Positions 44,045 through 53,164 are shown, numbered from the stretch's first letter. The stretch is DNA of 64,000 nucleotides from Gemmatimonadota bacterium (GCA_016704465.1 JADJAD010000001.1:806001-870000), one strand, 5' to 3'. Translations and numbers: made by a program. The notes: generated by a model not told the origin, from the letters alone.

Positions 44045-44641
44045 ATGCCCGCCTCCCCGCCTGACGACGAGGACCGCACGGCAGCCGACGTGCGCGTGCC
44101 ACGAATCGTCGTGACGGGGAGCGAGAGTACCGGCAAGACCACGCTCGCTGGTTGGCTGGCGCAGTCGCTGGCCACCATCTGGGTGCCAGAGCATTCACGT
44201 GCATACGCCGAACGGGTGAATCGCTCACTGACCGCGAGCGACGTGGAGCCGATCGCCAGCGGACAGTTGCGGGACGAGGAGGCGGGGATCGCAGCGTGGC
44301 GGGCGCGATTCGCGGCACAGGAGGCGCCGCCCCCCCTCATCCTCGACACGGACCTCGTGAGCACTACGGTGTACGCCGAGCACTACTACGGCAGCTGTCC
44401 CGCGTGGATCATGTCGGCGGCGCGGGCGCGGCTCGGCGACCTCTACCTGCTGTGCGCGACCGACGTGGTGTGGGTGGCGGACGGGGTGCGGGATCGCGAG
44501 GATGAGCGTGCAGTCCTGGATGCTGCGTTTCGGGCCAGGTTGCGCGATGTTGGAGCAGACGTCGAAGAGGTCTCCGGCAGCAGTCCGCAGCGGCTGGCGC
44601 AAGCGTTGGCGGCCGTCGATCGATGGGCGCGTGGGGGCTGA
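44045..44641 (+). CDS. NadR-type nicotinamide riboside kinase/ATPase
   Basis: A 198-residue P-loop NTPase. After a short acidic leader comes RIVVTGSESTGKTTLAGWLA (Walker A), WVPEHSRAYAE and LILDTDLVSTTVYAEHYYG, which match the C-terminal ribosylnicotinamide kinase domain of NadR. The N-terminal repressor and NMN-adenylyltransferase domains of enterobacterial NadR are absent. Together with pnuC it forms a two-gene NR import and trapping unit. Confidence 0.9.
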   Translation: MPASPPDDEDRTAADVRVPRIVVTGSESTGKTTLAGWLAQSLATIWVPEHSRAYAERVNRSLTASDVEPIASGQLRDEEAGIAAWRARFAAQEAPPPLILDTDLVSTTVYAEHYYGSCPAWIMSAARARLGDLYLLCATDVVWVADGVRDREDERAVLDAAFRARLRDVGADVEEVSGSSPQRLAQALAAVDRWARGG

Positions 44642-44830
44642 GGTGCGCGACGAGCAGGGCAGAGTGATCGGTGGTGATCACTGGGCATCGCACGGCATGG
44701 TCCGAGCCGGAGATCATGGGCTTGCGTGGTTCTCTGTCGGTCCTTGTGATTGGCTTCGCCTGACTCGCGGCAGGATCCTCACGCTCGCCTGACTGCGGCG
44801 GAGCGGTTGGATTCACGGTGTACCGTCCAC

Positions 44831-44840
44831 GGAGGAGGAG
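44831..44840 (+). promoter_or_regulatory. Shine-Dalgarno GGAGGAGGAG deciding a GTG start
   Basis: The run GGAGGAGGAG lies seven bases before GTG at 44848, and makes this start far more likely than the in-frame GTG at 44818. Confidence 0.75.
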
Positions 44841-44847
44841 CAGGCTC

Positions 44848-45417
44848 GTGGTGAACCCGCTTCGTACGGCCTCGTCGCTCGCGCTCGTGCTGGCCGGCAC
44901 AGCGGCCTGCGTCCATCGTGGTGCTGCGCTGGCGCCACTCGTGATCGTGCCTGATTCCAGCGTCTATCACTACGCGCCGGAGCCACGCGAGCCCGGCACC
45001 TATCGCGTCATCCTCACGGTGCACCTGCGCAACCGTTCCGCCGACACCGTCCATCTCGGCGGTCCCTGCAACTCCGGCGGACGCCCGGCCCATTGGTTTC
45101 TCGCGGCAGACAGTGAGGAAGAAGCTGCGCTCTACGTGTGGGGATGTATCGGGGCGGTGGCGCGCCCGAAGGACGCGCCCGATCCCGTGTACTTCGCAAT
45201 TCCGCCGCATGCCGAGCGCACCCACACCGTCTGGGTCCATGCGCGGCCGCGACTGCGACCGACGCCTCCCACGATTCCATGGGCGCTCTATGCTGGCGAC
45301 TTTCGCATCGCGTATCAGCGCATGCAGCGGCGCGGTTGGCCGCGCGCGCGATGGCACGCGCTCCCGCGCAGCGAGTCGGTGAGCGGTCCCTTCCGCCTCG
45401 TCGTGCCCGATTCATGA
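44848..45417 (+). CDS. Hypothetical lipoprotein
   Basis: A 189-residue protein, starting at a GTG with an unusually strong ribosome-binding site. The signal peptide ends in LAGTAACVH (lipobox). The rest is beta-rich: GTYRVILTVHLRNRSADTVHLGGPCNSGG, YVWGCIGAVARPKD, FRIAYQRMQRRGW. It has two cysteines that could pair (near HLGGPCN and VWGCIG). I do not recognise the family. It opens the small-gene islet. Confidence 0.68.
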   Translation: MVNPLRTASSLALVLAGTAACVHRGAALAPLVIVPDSSVYHYAPEPREPGTYRVILTVHLRNRSADTVHLGGPCNSGGRPAHWFLAADSEEEAALYVWGCIGAVARPKDAPDPVYFAIPPHAERTHTVWVHARPRLRPTPPTIPWALYAGDFRIAYQRMQRRGWPRARWHALPRSESVSGPFRLVVPDS

Positions 45418-45470
45418 TGGACGTATCGCGGCGGTATTACTTCCATCGGGGCGGACGCACGCGCTGTCGG

Positions 45471-45608
45471 TATCCGCTCCACACCGGCCTGCTCGAAGGC
45501 ACTAACAACACGATCGCGGTCCTCAAGCGCATGCCCTACGGACGAGTATCGCGATCACGCGTAGTTCTTGCTGGAGAGCCGGGTGACCATCCCGGAGTTC
45601 CGAGTTGA
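45471..45608 (+). pseudogene. C-terminal remnant of an ISL3-type transposase
   Basis: One frame reads YPLHTGLLEGTNNTIAVLKRMPYG. After a frameshift another reads YRDHA-stop-FLLESR. Joined, they give the C-terminal signature of ISL3-family transposases ('HTGxLEGxNNxIKVxKRxAYGYRDxxYFxLKIR'), including the catalytic-site Glu of LEG. The fragment has a frameshift and an in-frame TAG and no upstream DDE part, so it is dead. No terminal inverted repeats were found by eye. Confidence 0.75.
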
Positions 45609-45640
45609 ACTTTGCTTTTCAGGCCGACCGGAGGCAGTCG

Positions 45641-46328
45641 ATGGACAGCCAGCCCACAGTGGTGTTCTTGCACGGAGCGGGCACTGGTGCCTGGGTCTGG
45701 GATCGCGTGACCCAAGCCCTGGACCGTCCAGCGATTGCCCTGGAGGTGCCAGGTCGGACCGTCGGCGCCACTCCTGATGGTTGCGCATCGCAACTGGTTG
45801 AGCAGCTCTATCGTCAGGGGATCGGATCGGTCACCGTGGTCCTGCATTCTCTCGCAGGAGTCCTGGCACCGGCGCTCGCGGCGCGGCTCTCGGTCACGGC
45901 TGTCTCACTGCATCTTCGTCTCCGCTGTGATACCGCCGGCGGGCCAGTCGTTCATCGATACCCTCGGTATTGCCAACCGACTGATATTGCGCGTGTTGTT
46001 CGCGTTCAATCGAGGAGGGCTGAAGCCGTCACCCGCCATGATTCGCAACGAGCTGTGCAACGACCTGAGTGAGGAGGACGCGGCGACGGTGGTGACGCGA
46101 TACGCGGCCGAGATGCCGGGCCTCTATCTGACGCCTGTCGGAGACCTGCCGAGCGCGCTCAGATGTGGATACGTGAAGCTGCTTCAAGACCGGAGCGTCC
46201 TGCCCGCGCAGCAGAATCGCATGATCACTCGGCTCGGAAACCCATGCGTGCATGAGATCGATGCAGGCCATCTTGCGATGCTGTCGACGCCGACGCTCTT
46301 GGCGGAACTACTCCAACGCGAGGCGTAG
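45641..46328 (+). pseudogene. Frameshifted alpha/beta hydrolase
   Basis: The N-terminal part starts at ATG 45641 (GGAGG about seven bases upstream) with TVVFLHGAGTGAWVWDRVTQAL (oxyanion HGxG) and VTVVLHSLAGVLAPALAARLS (nucleophile elbow, Ser with Leu-His replacing the usual Gly-His). The C-terminal part continues in another frame as HCIFVSAVIPPAGQSFIDTLG to CVHEIDAGHLAMLSTPTLLAELL with the catalytic His. The frames switch between about 45880 and 45910. Intact it would be ~228 residues of the EstA/HNL-like group. Directly after the transposase remnant. Confidence 0.78.
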
Positions 46329-46464
46329 GGTGGCCGAACGGCGGATCGTGCAGTTACCCTGCCTATGGGTCGGACCAACGCGTCCGTCACCCGCATCCAC
46401 GTGATCGGCTGCAGCACCACCGAACGTTAGGCGCGCATCGCTCCTGCAACCACGGACTGTCTCA

Positions 46465-46881
46465 ATGGCTGAAAACAAGACCAAGCCCACCGATGCCAGC
46501 ATCGAGGAATACATCGCCGACAGGGCCAATGAGCAGCAGCGCGCAGATTGCCGCGAGTTGATGGTGCTGCTCGGGAAGGTTACCCGACAGTCGCCACGGA
46601 TGTGGGGGCCGAGTATCGTCGGCTACGGGACGTACCGCTACACGTACGACAGCGGGCGCACCGGGGAGGCGCCCGTGGTGGGCTTTGCAATCCGTGGCCG
46701 TGAACTGGTGGTGTACCTGGACGTCGAGGGAGACGCACAACAGTCCTTGTTGTCCAGGCTTGGCAAGCACAAGATGGGAAAGGTCTGCCTGTACCTCAAA
46801 CGGCTTGCCGATCTGGACAAGTCGGTCCTCGAGCAACTTGTCGCTGGCTCGGTGGCAGCGGTCAGGCGACGCTACGGCTAG
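46465..46881 (+). CDS. DUF1801 domain protein
   Basis: A 138-residue cytosolic protein. It has the DUF1801 features: ASIEEYIADRANEQQRADCRELMVLLGKVT, then PRMWGPSIVGYGTYRYTYDSGR, VVGFAIRGRELVVYLD and LGKHKMGKVCLYLKRLADLD. Function unknown in bacteria. A second, different DUF1801 gene lies 1.3 kb further on. The upstream ~135 bp contain one CGTTAGGC octamer. Confidence 0.88.
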   Translation: MAENKTKPTDASIEEYIADRANEQQRADCRELMVLLGKVTRQSPRMWGPSIVGYGTYRYTYDSGRTGEAPVVGFAIRGRELVVYLDVEGDAQQSLLSRLGKHKMGKVCLYLKRLADLDKSVLEQLVAGSVAAVRRRYG

Positions 46882-47050
46882 CGCTACGGCTGGCGCCGCG
46901 TCGGCCTGCGAGCTAGCCTGCGCTCGTTCGCCGGCGGGTATGCACGCGACTCCAAGGCCGTCGTCGACTTGTCACCAACTGAGGCGTCGCCATGACTCGA
47001 TTGATTCACCAGGCTGCCACGAGCCTTCGGTCTCCTGGGGACAGCTGTCC

Positions 47051-47503
47051 ATGAAGAATCTCTTTGACCCGGCCCTGGCAGTGGAACTGACAGCGCGACT
47101 CGAGGGCCTACGCCCTGATAGCCCCAGGCTCTGGGGCAAGATGAACGCGCCGCAGGCCGTGGCGCACTGTTCGGCCGGCTTCGAGTGGGCGCTTGGAGAC
47201 ACGCGTCCGCCGCGGATGTTCGTCGGACGGATCATCGGTGGCTTCGTCAAGCGGATGGCGCTCGGTAACGATGATCCGTTCCGGCAAAACTCGCCGACGG
47301 CACCGGGGCTCGTCGTGGCCGACGAACGCGAGCTCGCCACCGAACGCACGCGGCTCCGCGGATTGATCGAGAGGTTCTCGGCAGCGGGGCCGGCAGGGTG
47401 CACCACACATCCACACGGCTTCTTCGGGCGACTGACTCCGGAGGAGTGGGCCGTATTGATGTACAAGCATGTGGATCATCACCTGCGGCAGTTCGGAGCC
47501 TAG
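47051..47503 (+). CDS. DUF1569 (DinB-like) protein
   Basis: A 150-residue helical protein. The motif KMNAPQAVAHCSAGFEWALGD provides the first metal-type His, and the C-terminal HPHGFFGRLTPEEWAVLMYKHVDHHLRQFG provides two more, as in DinB/YfiT-like four-helix metal proteins. Family DUF1569; function unknown, possibly thiol transferase or stress-related. Same strand as its small-gene neighbours but with a 169-bp gap upstream. Confidence 0.87.
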   Translation: MKNLFDPALAVELTARLEGLRPDSPRLWGKMNAPQAVAHCSAGFEWALGDTRPPRMFVGRIIGGFVKRMALGNDDPFRQNSPTAPGLVVADERELATERTRLRGLIERFSAAGPAGCTTHPHGFFGRLTPEEWAVLMYKHVDHHLRQFGA

Positions 47504-47528
47504 CCTCCATCAGGCACAGGGCGACCTG

Positions 47529-48065
47529 ATGCGCGGGCGAGGGAACGGAGACCTGTTCGTGCGCAAGTATTCGGACGACCCGGCTCGGCGCGAAGGCGAA
47601 GAACAATGCGTGCGCGATGTCGCCGAATCGGGGACGCACGTGCTGCGCGTCCACGGGGACAGCGACTGGCCGGAGTTCGCCTACACGATCGGTCTCTTCG
47701 AGACCTTCCGGCATCCGGAACTCATCCTCCTCGGGCTCCCCGCCGAACGCGCGCACCGCCTGCTCAACGATGCGCGTGAACTGATTCGCGGCGGACTTGT
47801 CTTTCGCGATGGCGAGGAGACTGATGCGCTGCTGGAAGGCGCGTCCGTAACCGCGAGAGCCGTCCCCTCGGATCAGCGCGACGCGCACTTCGGCTGGGCA
47901 GCCTGGTACTACGGTGGGGAAGCGTTCCCAGCACTGCAGCTCGTTTGGCCGAGCAGGGCGCGACGCTTTCCGTGGGACGCCGACGCCACTGACGCGTATC
48001 GCCGCGCACAGCCCGTCTTGGCCGATGTGCCGTTGCCGGAGTGGGCCAAGCGCGCCCCGGGTTGA
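47529..48065 (+). CDS. DUF4262 family protein
   Basis: About 178 residues. Family motifs are GTHVLRVHGDSDWPEFAYTIGLFETFRHPELILLGLP, LLNDARELIRGG and the later FGWAAWYYGGEAFPALQLVWPSRARRFPWD. DUF4262 proteins are widespread and often sit in accessory regions; function unknown. The start may be 47529 or an upstream in-frame ATG at 47469, which would overlap the DUF1569 gene. Confidence 0.85.
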   Translation: MRGRGNGDLFVRKYSDDPARREGEEQCVRDVAESGTHVLRVHGDSDWPEFAYTIGLFETFRHPELILLGLPAERAHRLLNDARELIRGGLVFRDGEETDALLEGASVTARAVPSDQRDAHFGWAAWYYGGEAFPALQLVWPSRARRFPWDADATDAYRRAQPVLADVPLPEWAKRAPG

Positions 48066-48182
48066 CGACGGCTGGAGCAGGCGGGAATGATGTTGAAGCC
48101 GCGCGCTCCGCCGTAGCTCTTGGATGACCCCTGCTCGACCGGTCGCCAGTCGTCGCGAACACCTCCAGTCACCCCGCGAGAC

Positions 48183-48635
48183 ATGACTCCGTTTCACAAC
48201 CCATCTGTTGCTGCTGTCTTCGAGGCCTATCCGGCGGGCATTCGCAAGAAGCTGCTTGCCCTGCGTGAGTTGATCTTCAAGTCGGCAGCCGCCACGAAGG
48301 GTGTTGGCCCGCTCGTGGAGACCCTCAAGTGGGGTGAGCCCGCCTACATCACCGCGCAGACAAGGAGCGGTTCCACGATTCGCATCGACTGGAAGGAGTC
48401 GAACCCCGGGCAGTATTGCATGTACTTCATCTGCACCACGACCCTCGTCGAATCGTTCCGTACCAACTTTCCGAACGACTTCACCTTCGACGGCAACAGG
48501 GCACTCGTCTTCAGGAGGCAGGACCCGGTTCCCATGGATGCGTTGGCGTCCTGTGTGGCGACCGCTCTCACCTACAAGCTGAAGCAAGGCAGCAAGCGCA
48601 GCAGGGTCCGACGCTCAGGTGCAAAGCGACCATAG
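48183..48635 (+). CDS. DUF1801 domain protein (second)
   Basis: A 150-residue protein with VAAVFEAYPAGIRKKLLALRELIFKSA, GPLVETLKWGEPAYITAQTRSGSTIRIDW and CMYFICTTTLVESFR. It fits the DUF1801/YdhG group but belongs to a different branch from the protein at 46465. It ends in a basic tail (KRSRVRRSGAKR). Function unknown. Last gene of the islet before the convergent CotH gene. Confidence 0.87.
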   Translation: MTPFHNPSVAAVFEAYPAGIRKKLLALRELIFKSAAATKGVGPLVETLKWGEPAYITAQTRSGSTIRIDWKESNPGQYCMYFICTTTLVESFRTNFPNDFTFDGNRALVFRRQDPVPMDALASCVATALTYKLKQGSKRSRVRRSGAKRP

Positions 48636-48732
48636 GTGGTGTCCACCCGTTCAGTGCAACCGGCGTGGCGAAGTGCGTGGAGCGCACGTCCACACCCTGC
48701 CACGCGGCGCCTGAATGCGTGCACCCGCACGC

Positions 48733-50469
48733 CTACGGCACGTAGGTGGTCACCAACGACTTGCGGTTCGCGAGGTGCGTCTTGAGCGTCGGCAGGGCCG
48801 CGGTGAACTGGGCCGCCGACGTGTGCGTGTAGCCCACTTGTTCGCCATTCGCCCCGACCACGAACGGTGAGATCAGCGCGGCGTAGCGATCCAGCATGGC
48901 GCCCAGCGTGGTGGTATTGAACGTCGTCGTGTTGAAGGTCTTGAGGTGTGCCCGGTACCGCGCCGCATAGATCGGATCGTCCATGAGGTTCCGGATGAGC
49001 GGCCACCCACTCGTCACCTCGTTCATGCTCAGCGAGAGCGCTCGATTGGGTCCGCCGCCAGGCCCGCCCGTGGTTCCGGTGATCCCGGGACTGCCGTTCA
49101 GCGACTCGTTGTTGTCCCACGGAATCCACGTCAGCTTGTTCGTCGGGGAGTTGTACAGGTAGTAGTTATGCGCCATGACGCCGTACGTGTCCCAGTTCAC
49201 CAACGCGTTGTTGACGGCCAGCCACTTGAGGAAGTGGTCCACATTGAAGACGGCTTCCAGGTTCGTGCGCCACTGCACGGCGTTGGACGATCGGAGTGCG
49301 CTGTTGAGCTCTGCGACCATCGTCTGGACGTCGGTGAAGGTGCTGGACTTGTTGTTCTTCTTCTCGAACGCCGACTCCACGAACGTCTGGAAGGTGGATT
49401 CGGGCTTGTAGATGTTGCCGTTGTCCTCGCCGAACTGGTCCTGCACCATGGTGTCATCGATGACCTCCACTGCCGTGTAGACGCCGCTGTACTTGAGTCC
49501 GAGTCCGTAGTCGATGTACACGCGGTAGAACGCCGTGCGGGCCGATGGCAGCCCCGCCGTGCGCATGATGTCACTGGTGGCCTTCTCGCGAATGAGCGAC
49601 GCATCGGACCAACCCGGCGCGAACGACAGCTCCTGGAAGCCGTAGATGCGCTGGTTCTCGATGGCGGGGTACGTGTCTTCCAACTTGTCGATGTTCAGGC
49701 GAAACGGAAGCTTGTAGTTGCCGTCCCCCCAAATGCTCGACAGCGACGAGTTACCCTTCAGGCGGAATCCGACCTTTTTCCACGTCTTGCCGTTGAGCTT
49801 GACCGGCACGGCTACGTAGTCGGGATCCTCAGCCGGAAACTGGCCACCGGCTCCCCGACGGGCGCCGAAGTCGTAGCCAAAGAGGTTGGTCATGTTCACC
49901 CGGACACCGGCCCACTGCGTGGTGGTGAGCGTGATCTCGAGGGTGTTCACGGCATTCTGCGGAAAGACCACGGTGTAGTCCGGCGTCACCTGGCCGTGGC
50001 TGGCCGTGGTCCAGTCCGGATTGTACACGTTGGCCGCGAGTGTCGAATCGGGATCCGGCACGATCCCGGTCGCGCGCACTGTCGCCGAGACGCTGGTGTT
50101 GCGCACGGTGGCGCTGATCTGCACGGCACCGGCGACGGCGCCGAGCGTGATGCTGGCCGAGGCTTCGCCGCTCGCGTTGGTGATCGCGGTCGCGGGCGAT
50201 ACCGTCGCGGTACCAGTCGTCACGGCAAACAGGACGTCCACTCCGACGACGGGGACTCCGGCTGAGGTCAGCGCCTTCACCGTCACGTCGCCCGGCAACG
50301 TGGTGCCGGTAGCCCCGGTCTGGTCGTTGCCGCTGGAGACGGACAGGAGCGACGGCGCGTTCGTATCGCCGGGCGTGGTGACGCCGCCCGTGGAGTCACC
50401 GCAGGCGCTGAGCAGCGTGAGCAGGAGCGCGGCGGCGGCGCCATAGCGTCGGGATGGGTGTGCAATCAT
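48733..50469 (-). CDS. CotH kinase family lipoprotein with Ig-like domain
   Basis: A 578-residue exported lipoprotein: signal peptide with LTLLSAC, a Thr/Gly linker, one bacterial Ig-like (Big_1-type) domain (LPGDVTVKALTSAGVPVVGVDVLFAVTTG, TNASGEASASITLG), then a CotH domain. CotH motifs: KKVGFRLKGNSSLSS, LREKAT-like region, KYSGVYTAVEVIDDTMVQDQFG, NVDHFLKWLAVNNALVNWDTYG and LTWIPWDNNESL. CotH proteins are atypical secreted protein kinases of spore coats and pathogens; the role here is unknown. Upstream in-frame ATG at 50517 is possible. Confidence 0.87.
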   Translation of the reverse strand: MIAHPSRRYGAAAALLLTLLSACGDSTGGVTTPGDTNAPSLLSVSSGNDQTGATGTTLPGDVTVKALTSAGVPVVGVDVLFAVTTGTATVSPATAITNASGEASASITLGAVAGAVQISATVRNTSVSATVRATGIVPDPDSTLAANVYNPDWTTASHGQVTPDYTVVFPQNAVNTLEITLTTTQWAGVRVNMTNLFGYDFGARRGAGGQFPAEDPDYVAVPVKLNGKTWKKVGFRLKGNSSLSSIWGDGNYKLPFRLNIDKLEDTYPAIENQRIYGFQELSFAPGWSDASLIREKATSDIMRTAGLPSARTAFYRVYIDYGLGLKYSGVYTAVEVIDDTMVQDQFGEDNGNIYKPESTFQTFVESAFEKKNNKSSTFTDVQTMVAELNSALRSSNAVQWRTNLEAVFNVDHFLKWLAVNNALVNWDTYGVMAHNYYLYNSPTNKLTWIPWDNNESLNGSPGITGTTGGPGGGPNRALSLSMNEVTSGWPLIRNLMDDPIYAARYRAHLKTFNTTTFNTTTLGAMLDRYAALISPFVVGANGEQVGYTHTSAAQFTAALPTLKTHLANRKSLVTTYVP

Positions 50470-50601
50470 GAGAGCTGATGAAGCGGGAGATGGATTGACT
50501 GCGTACTTCGTTGCCATCTTGGACAACCCACCCCGGCAGCTCATTCCATCGTGGCGCGATTCCGCGGGCGCGTGACGCTCGTGCGAGTCGTCCGAGAGAG
50601 G

Positions 50602-52398
50602 TCAGCTCCGGTTCGACGGCGGCAGGCTGCCCCACGGGGCACCAAACACATCCTGGGACCGCGCGCTCCCCTGCACGGCATCGAGCAGGTGTTCCAGTTC
50701 GCCGCGCGCCTTGTTGAGACTGTAGCGGAAGCCCACCCGAACCAATCGCATAGTGCCGTAGCCTATCGCACCTACAGCGCCGAGTATTCCCGGGATGATG
50801 GCCAGCGGAACGCTTGCCGCAAGCGCGATCCCGACCCCGATCGTCGCCCCGACTCCGCCGGTCCCTGCCCCGATTCCGAACCCGATCTTCGCGTTCTTGC
50901 TGATGCCACTGCGCAGGTCGGTCGTGATCACCATTTCACAGCGATTCGCATCGCCCGCGACCGGATGCAGGGTGACCCGAAGCAGGGAGGCACCGAGCGA
51001 CGACAGGTGGTAGCGCAGCATGTTCGTCCCTTGTCCGTTCATGTAGTCGCCCATGCTCATCTCCTTGCTCGTGAAGGTGAGGACACCTCCATCGAGCGGG
51101 TGGCCGCCGACCACATCGCGGAAGAGCAGTGCGTAGGGGTGCGAGGGGAGCACCTTGCCGATGGCATCGAGCACGGCCCGCGGACTCGCGGGGATGATCC
51201 GCGAGACCCGGATCGACTGCTCCGCATTCCCGAGGACCAGCCGCTCGACGCGAGTACCGCCCGCGTCGCGCCCCACCGGCTTGCCTGGGGCGTCGTCCGG
51301 CAGCTCCGCCAGCGCGAGCTGCACAAACTCCTCGCCGATCCCGGCCTCCACGGCCGCGGACGCCACATCTCCAAGTCGGTAGCCACTGGTGGGGACAGCG
51401 GAGTGCAACCCCGTGGCAAACTCCTCGGCCTGCGCCGTGCGCTCCTGCACGCGCCGAGAGGCATCGGCCTGCAGTTGGGCCGCGCGGAGCCAGACGGCCT
51501 TCGCGGTGGGCTCATCGAGCACGCGCTCGGGCGTGGACTGCGGACCAGTCTGCGATTCCCGAAGGGCGGCGTCCAAGGCATCGGCCAACGCCTCACCACT
51601 CTGCGGGCGCTGGCTCGGATCCTTGGCGAGGCACCCCTCGATCACGACCGCGAGGGCAGCCGGCACGGTGGGTGCGGCCTCCCGCAACGACGGCACGGCC
51701 CGCGTGGCATGCATCAGCAGGACCGCGGAGGCCTGCGGTGCATCGAACGGCCGTTTCCCCGACAACAGCTCGAAAGCCACCACGCCGAGTGAGTAGAGGT
51801 CGGCGCGTCCGTCGCCGTCCTCGCCAGCGACACGTTCCGGGGCCATGTAGTGCACCGAACCGAGCACCATCCCGTCGGCCGTCATCCCGGTTGTCCGGGC
51901 ATCCCGGGCGATCCCGAAGTCCGTCACCATGATCCGGCCGTTCGCGCGCTCGATCATGATGTTCTCGGGCTTGATGTCGCGGTGGGTGACGCCGCGGGCA
52001 TGGGCATACGCCAGCGCCCACGCGACCTCGCGCACGATCCGGACGACATCGGCGTGGGGGAGCGGGCCACGCGCGGCGAGTCGATCGGCGGCTGTCTCGC
52101 CATCGATGTAGCCCATGGCAAAGAACGCGATGCCGTCGATCTCATCCGCGCGGAAGATCGGGACGATATTGGGGTGGGAGAGTTGGGCCGCGGTGCGAGC
52201 CTCTCGAATGAACCGCTCGCGATGGGCGGCGTCGCCGGACAGCCCGGCGGGCAGGACCTTGAGCGCCACCAGCCGGTCGAGCATCAGCTCCCGCGCGAGG
52301 AAGACGATCCCCATGCCGTCGCGACCCAGTTCCCGCTCGAGCACGTAGTGCGGTGCGAAGCGGGGACGCAGGGACCCGAGTGTGTTCGCCTCCGTCAC
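50602..52398 (-). CDS. Ser/Thr protein kinase with C-terminal glycine-rich hydrophobic region
   Basis: A 598-residue Hanks-type kinase. N-lobe LERELGRDGMGIVFLAREL has Asp in place of the second Gly of GxGxxG; VALKVL carries the ATP lysine. The active site shows GVTHRDIKPENIMIERA, VTDFGIARDA and HYMAPERV, so catalysis should be intact. After ~residue 280 the sequence leaves the kinase fold and forms a new domain, with a long Gly-rich hydrophobic stretch (GFGIGAGTGGVGATIGVGIALAA) near residue 520. The GTG start at 52398 overlaps the stop of the small upstream gene (GTGA). Confidence 0.9.
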   Translation of the reverse strand: MTEANTLGSLRPRFAPHYVLERELGRDGMGIVFLARELMLDRLVALKVLPAGLSGDAAHRERFIREARTAAQLSHPNIVPIFRADEIDGIAFFAMGYIDGETAADRLAARGPLPHADVVRIVREVAWALAYAHARGVTHRDIKPENIMIERANGRIMVTDFGIARDARTTGMTADGMVLGSVHYMAPERVAGEDGDGRADLYSLGVVAFELLSGKRPFDAPQASAVLLMHATRAVPSLREAAPTVPAALAVVIEGCLAKDPSQRPQSGEALADALDAALRESQTGPQSTPERVLDEPTAKAVWLRAAQLQADASRRVQERTAQAEEFATGLHSAVPTSGYRLGDVASAAVEAGIGEEFVQLALAELPDDAPGKPVGRDAGGTRVERLVLGNAEQSIRVSRIIPASPRAVLDAIGKVLPSHPYALLFRDVVGGHPLDGGVLTFTSKEMSMGDYMNGQGTNMLRYHLSSLGASLLRVTLHPVAGDANRCEMVITTDLRSGISKNAKIGFGIGAGTGGVGATIGVGIALAASVPLAIIPGILGAVGAIGYGTMRLVRVGFRYSLNKARGELEHLLDAVQGSARSQDVFGAPWGSLPPSNRS

Positions 52399-52769
52399 AG
52401 CACGCGCTCCAGCACGCGTCCGGCATGGCTCTCCGCCTCGGCAGCGCGCTCCTCCAGCGTCCCGGCACGAACCATCGTTCCTCCGCGCACCCCTCCCCCC
52501 GGTCGCAGGTACACCATCCATGCTGACGTCTTGAGCTCATGCAGGGTGTGTTCGATCACGTCCACGTTGTTCTCCGGGTCCACCAGTCGACGCAGCACAC
52601 CGAGCAGCAGGTATACGTCCTCGCAATGCTGCCCGGTCGCGGGCTCATTGAGAATGTACAGTGTGCGGCAGGTCTCGCGATTCGAAGGCTCGGGTGCGAG
52701 CTTGGCGCGCTGTGCCTCGCCGCCGGAATGGGTGGCCGAGGGAGCAGGCCAACCGCCACGGAAGCTCAA
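52395..52769 (-). CDS. Small hypothetical protein coupled to the kinase
   Basis: Up to 124 residues; the first ~35 are doubtful and the true start may be internal. The better-looking part is CRTLYILNEPATGQHCEDVYLLLGVLRRLVDPENNVDVIEHTLHELKTSAW, a helical, acidic segment, then a Gly-rich loop and a Glu/Ala-rich helix. No family recognised. Its TGA overlaps the kinase GTG, so the products are probably made together. Confidence 0.55.
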   Translation of the reverse strand: MSFRGGWPAPSATHSGGEAQRAKLAPEPSNRETCRTLYILNEPATGQHCEDVYLLLGVLRRLVDPENNVDVIEHTLHELKTSAWMVYLRPGGGVRGGTMVRAGTLEERAAEAESHAGRVLERVL

Positions 52770-53164
52770 TCCGTCGGCAGCACCGATGACGCGGCAGCGT
52801 TCAGCTGTTGGTAGTGGTCACGCCGTGCGCCTTCGCCCTCCAACCATCGATCGACTGCATGGCACGCAAGCCGGAATCCACCCATCCGAACGCTGACGCC
52901 TTTCCGGCCGGGCTCTCCGGCCCGGCGCTGCGAGCGCGAAGACTCGTGAGAACTCCTGCATGGCGCCTCGCGTGGGTCGCACCGCGTCATCGTCATCATG
53001 AGGCCGAGCGCTCGTTGCTCGCGCCATCGGGACGTGTCGTCACAGTCTCATGGCAGATCGGCCACGGCGCATGGGCATCGCCAGAAAAGGTATCGCGTTC
53101 CCTGACGGCGGCGATCGTGCGGGCGTTCTTTTCGCGACGTCTGCACCCGCGATACGCTTCCGCC
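52770..53164. other. Intergenic region, nothing recognised
   Basis: Short frames on both strands have no convincing composition or family similarity. The region sits between the kinase-coupled small gene and a truncated gene fragment, so it may hold decayed sequence. Confidence 0.5.
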
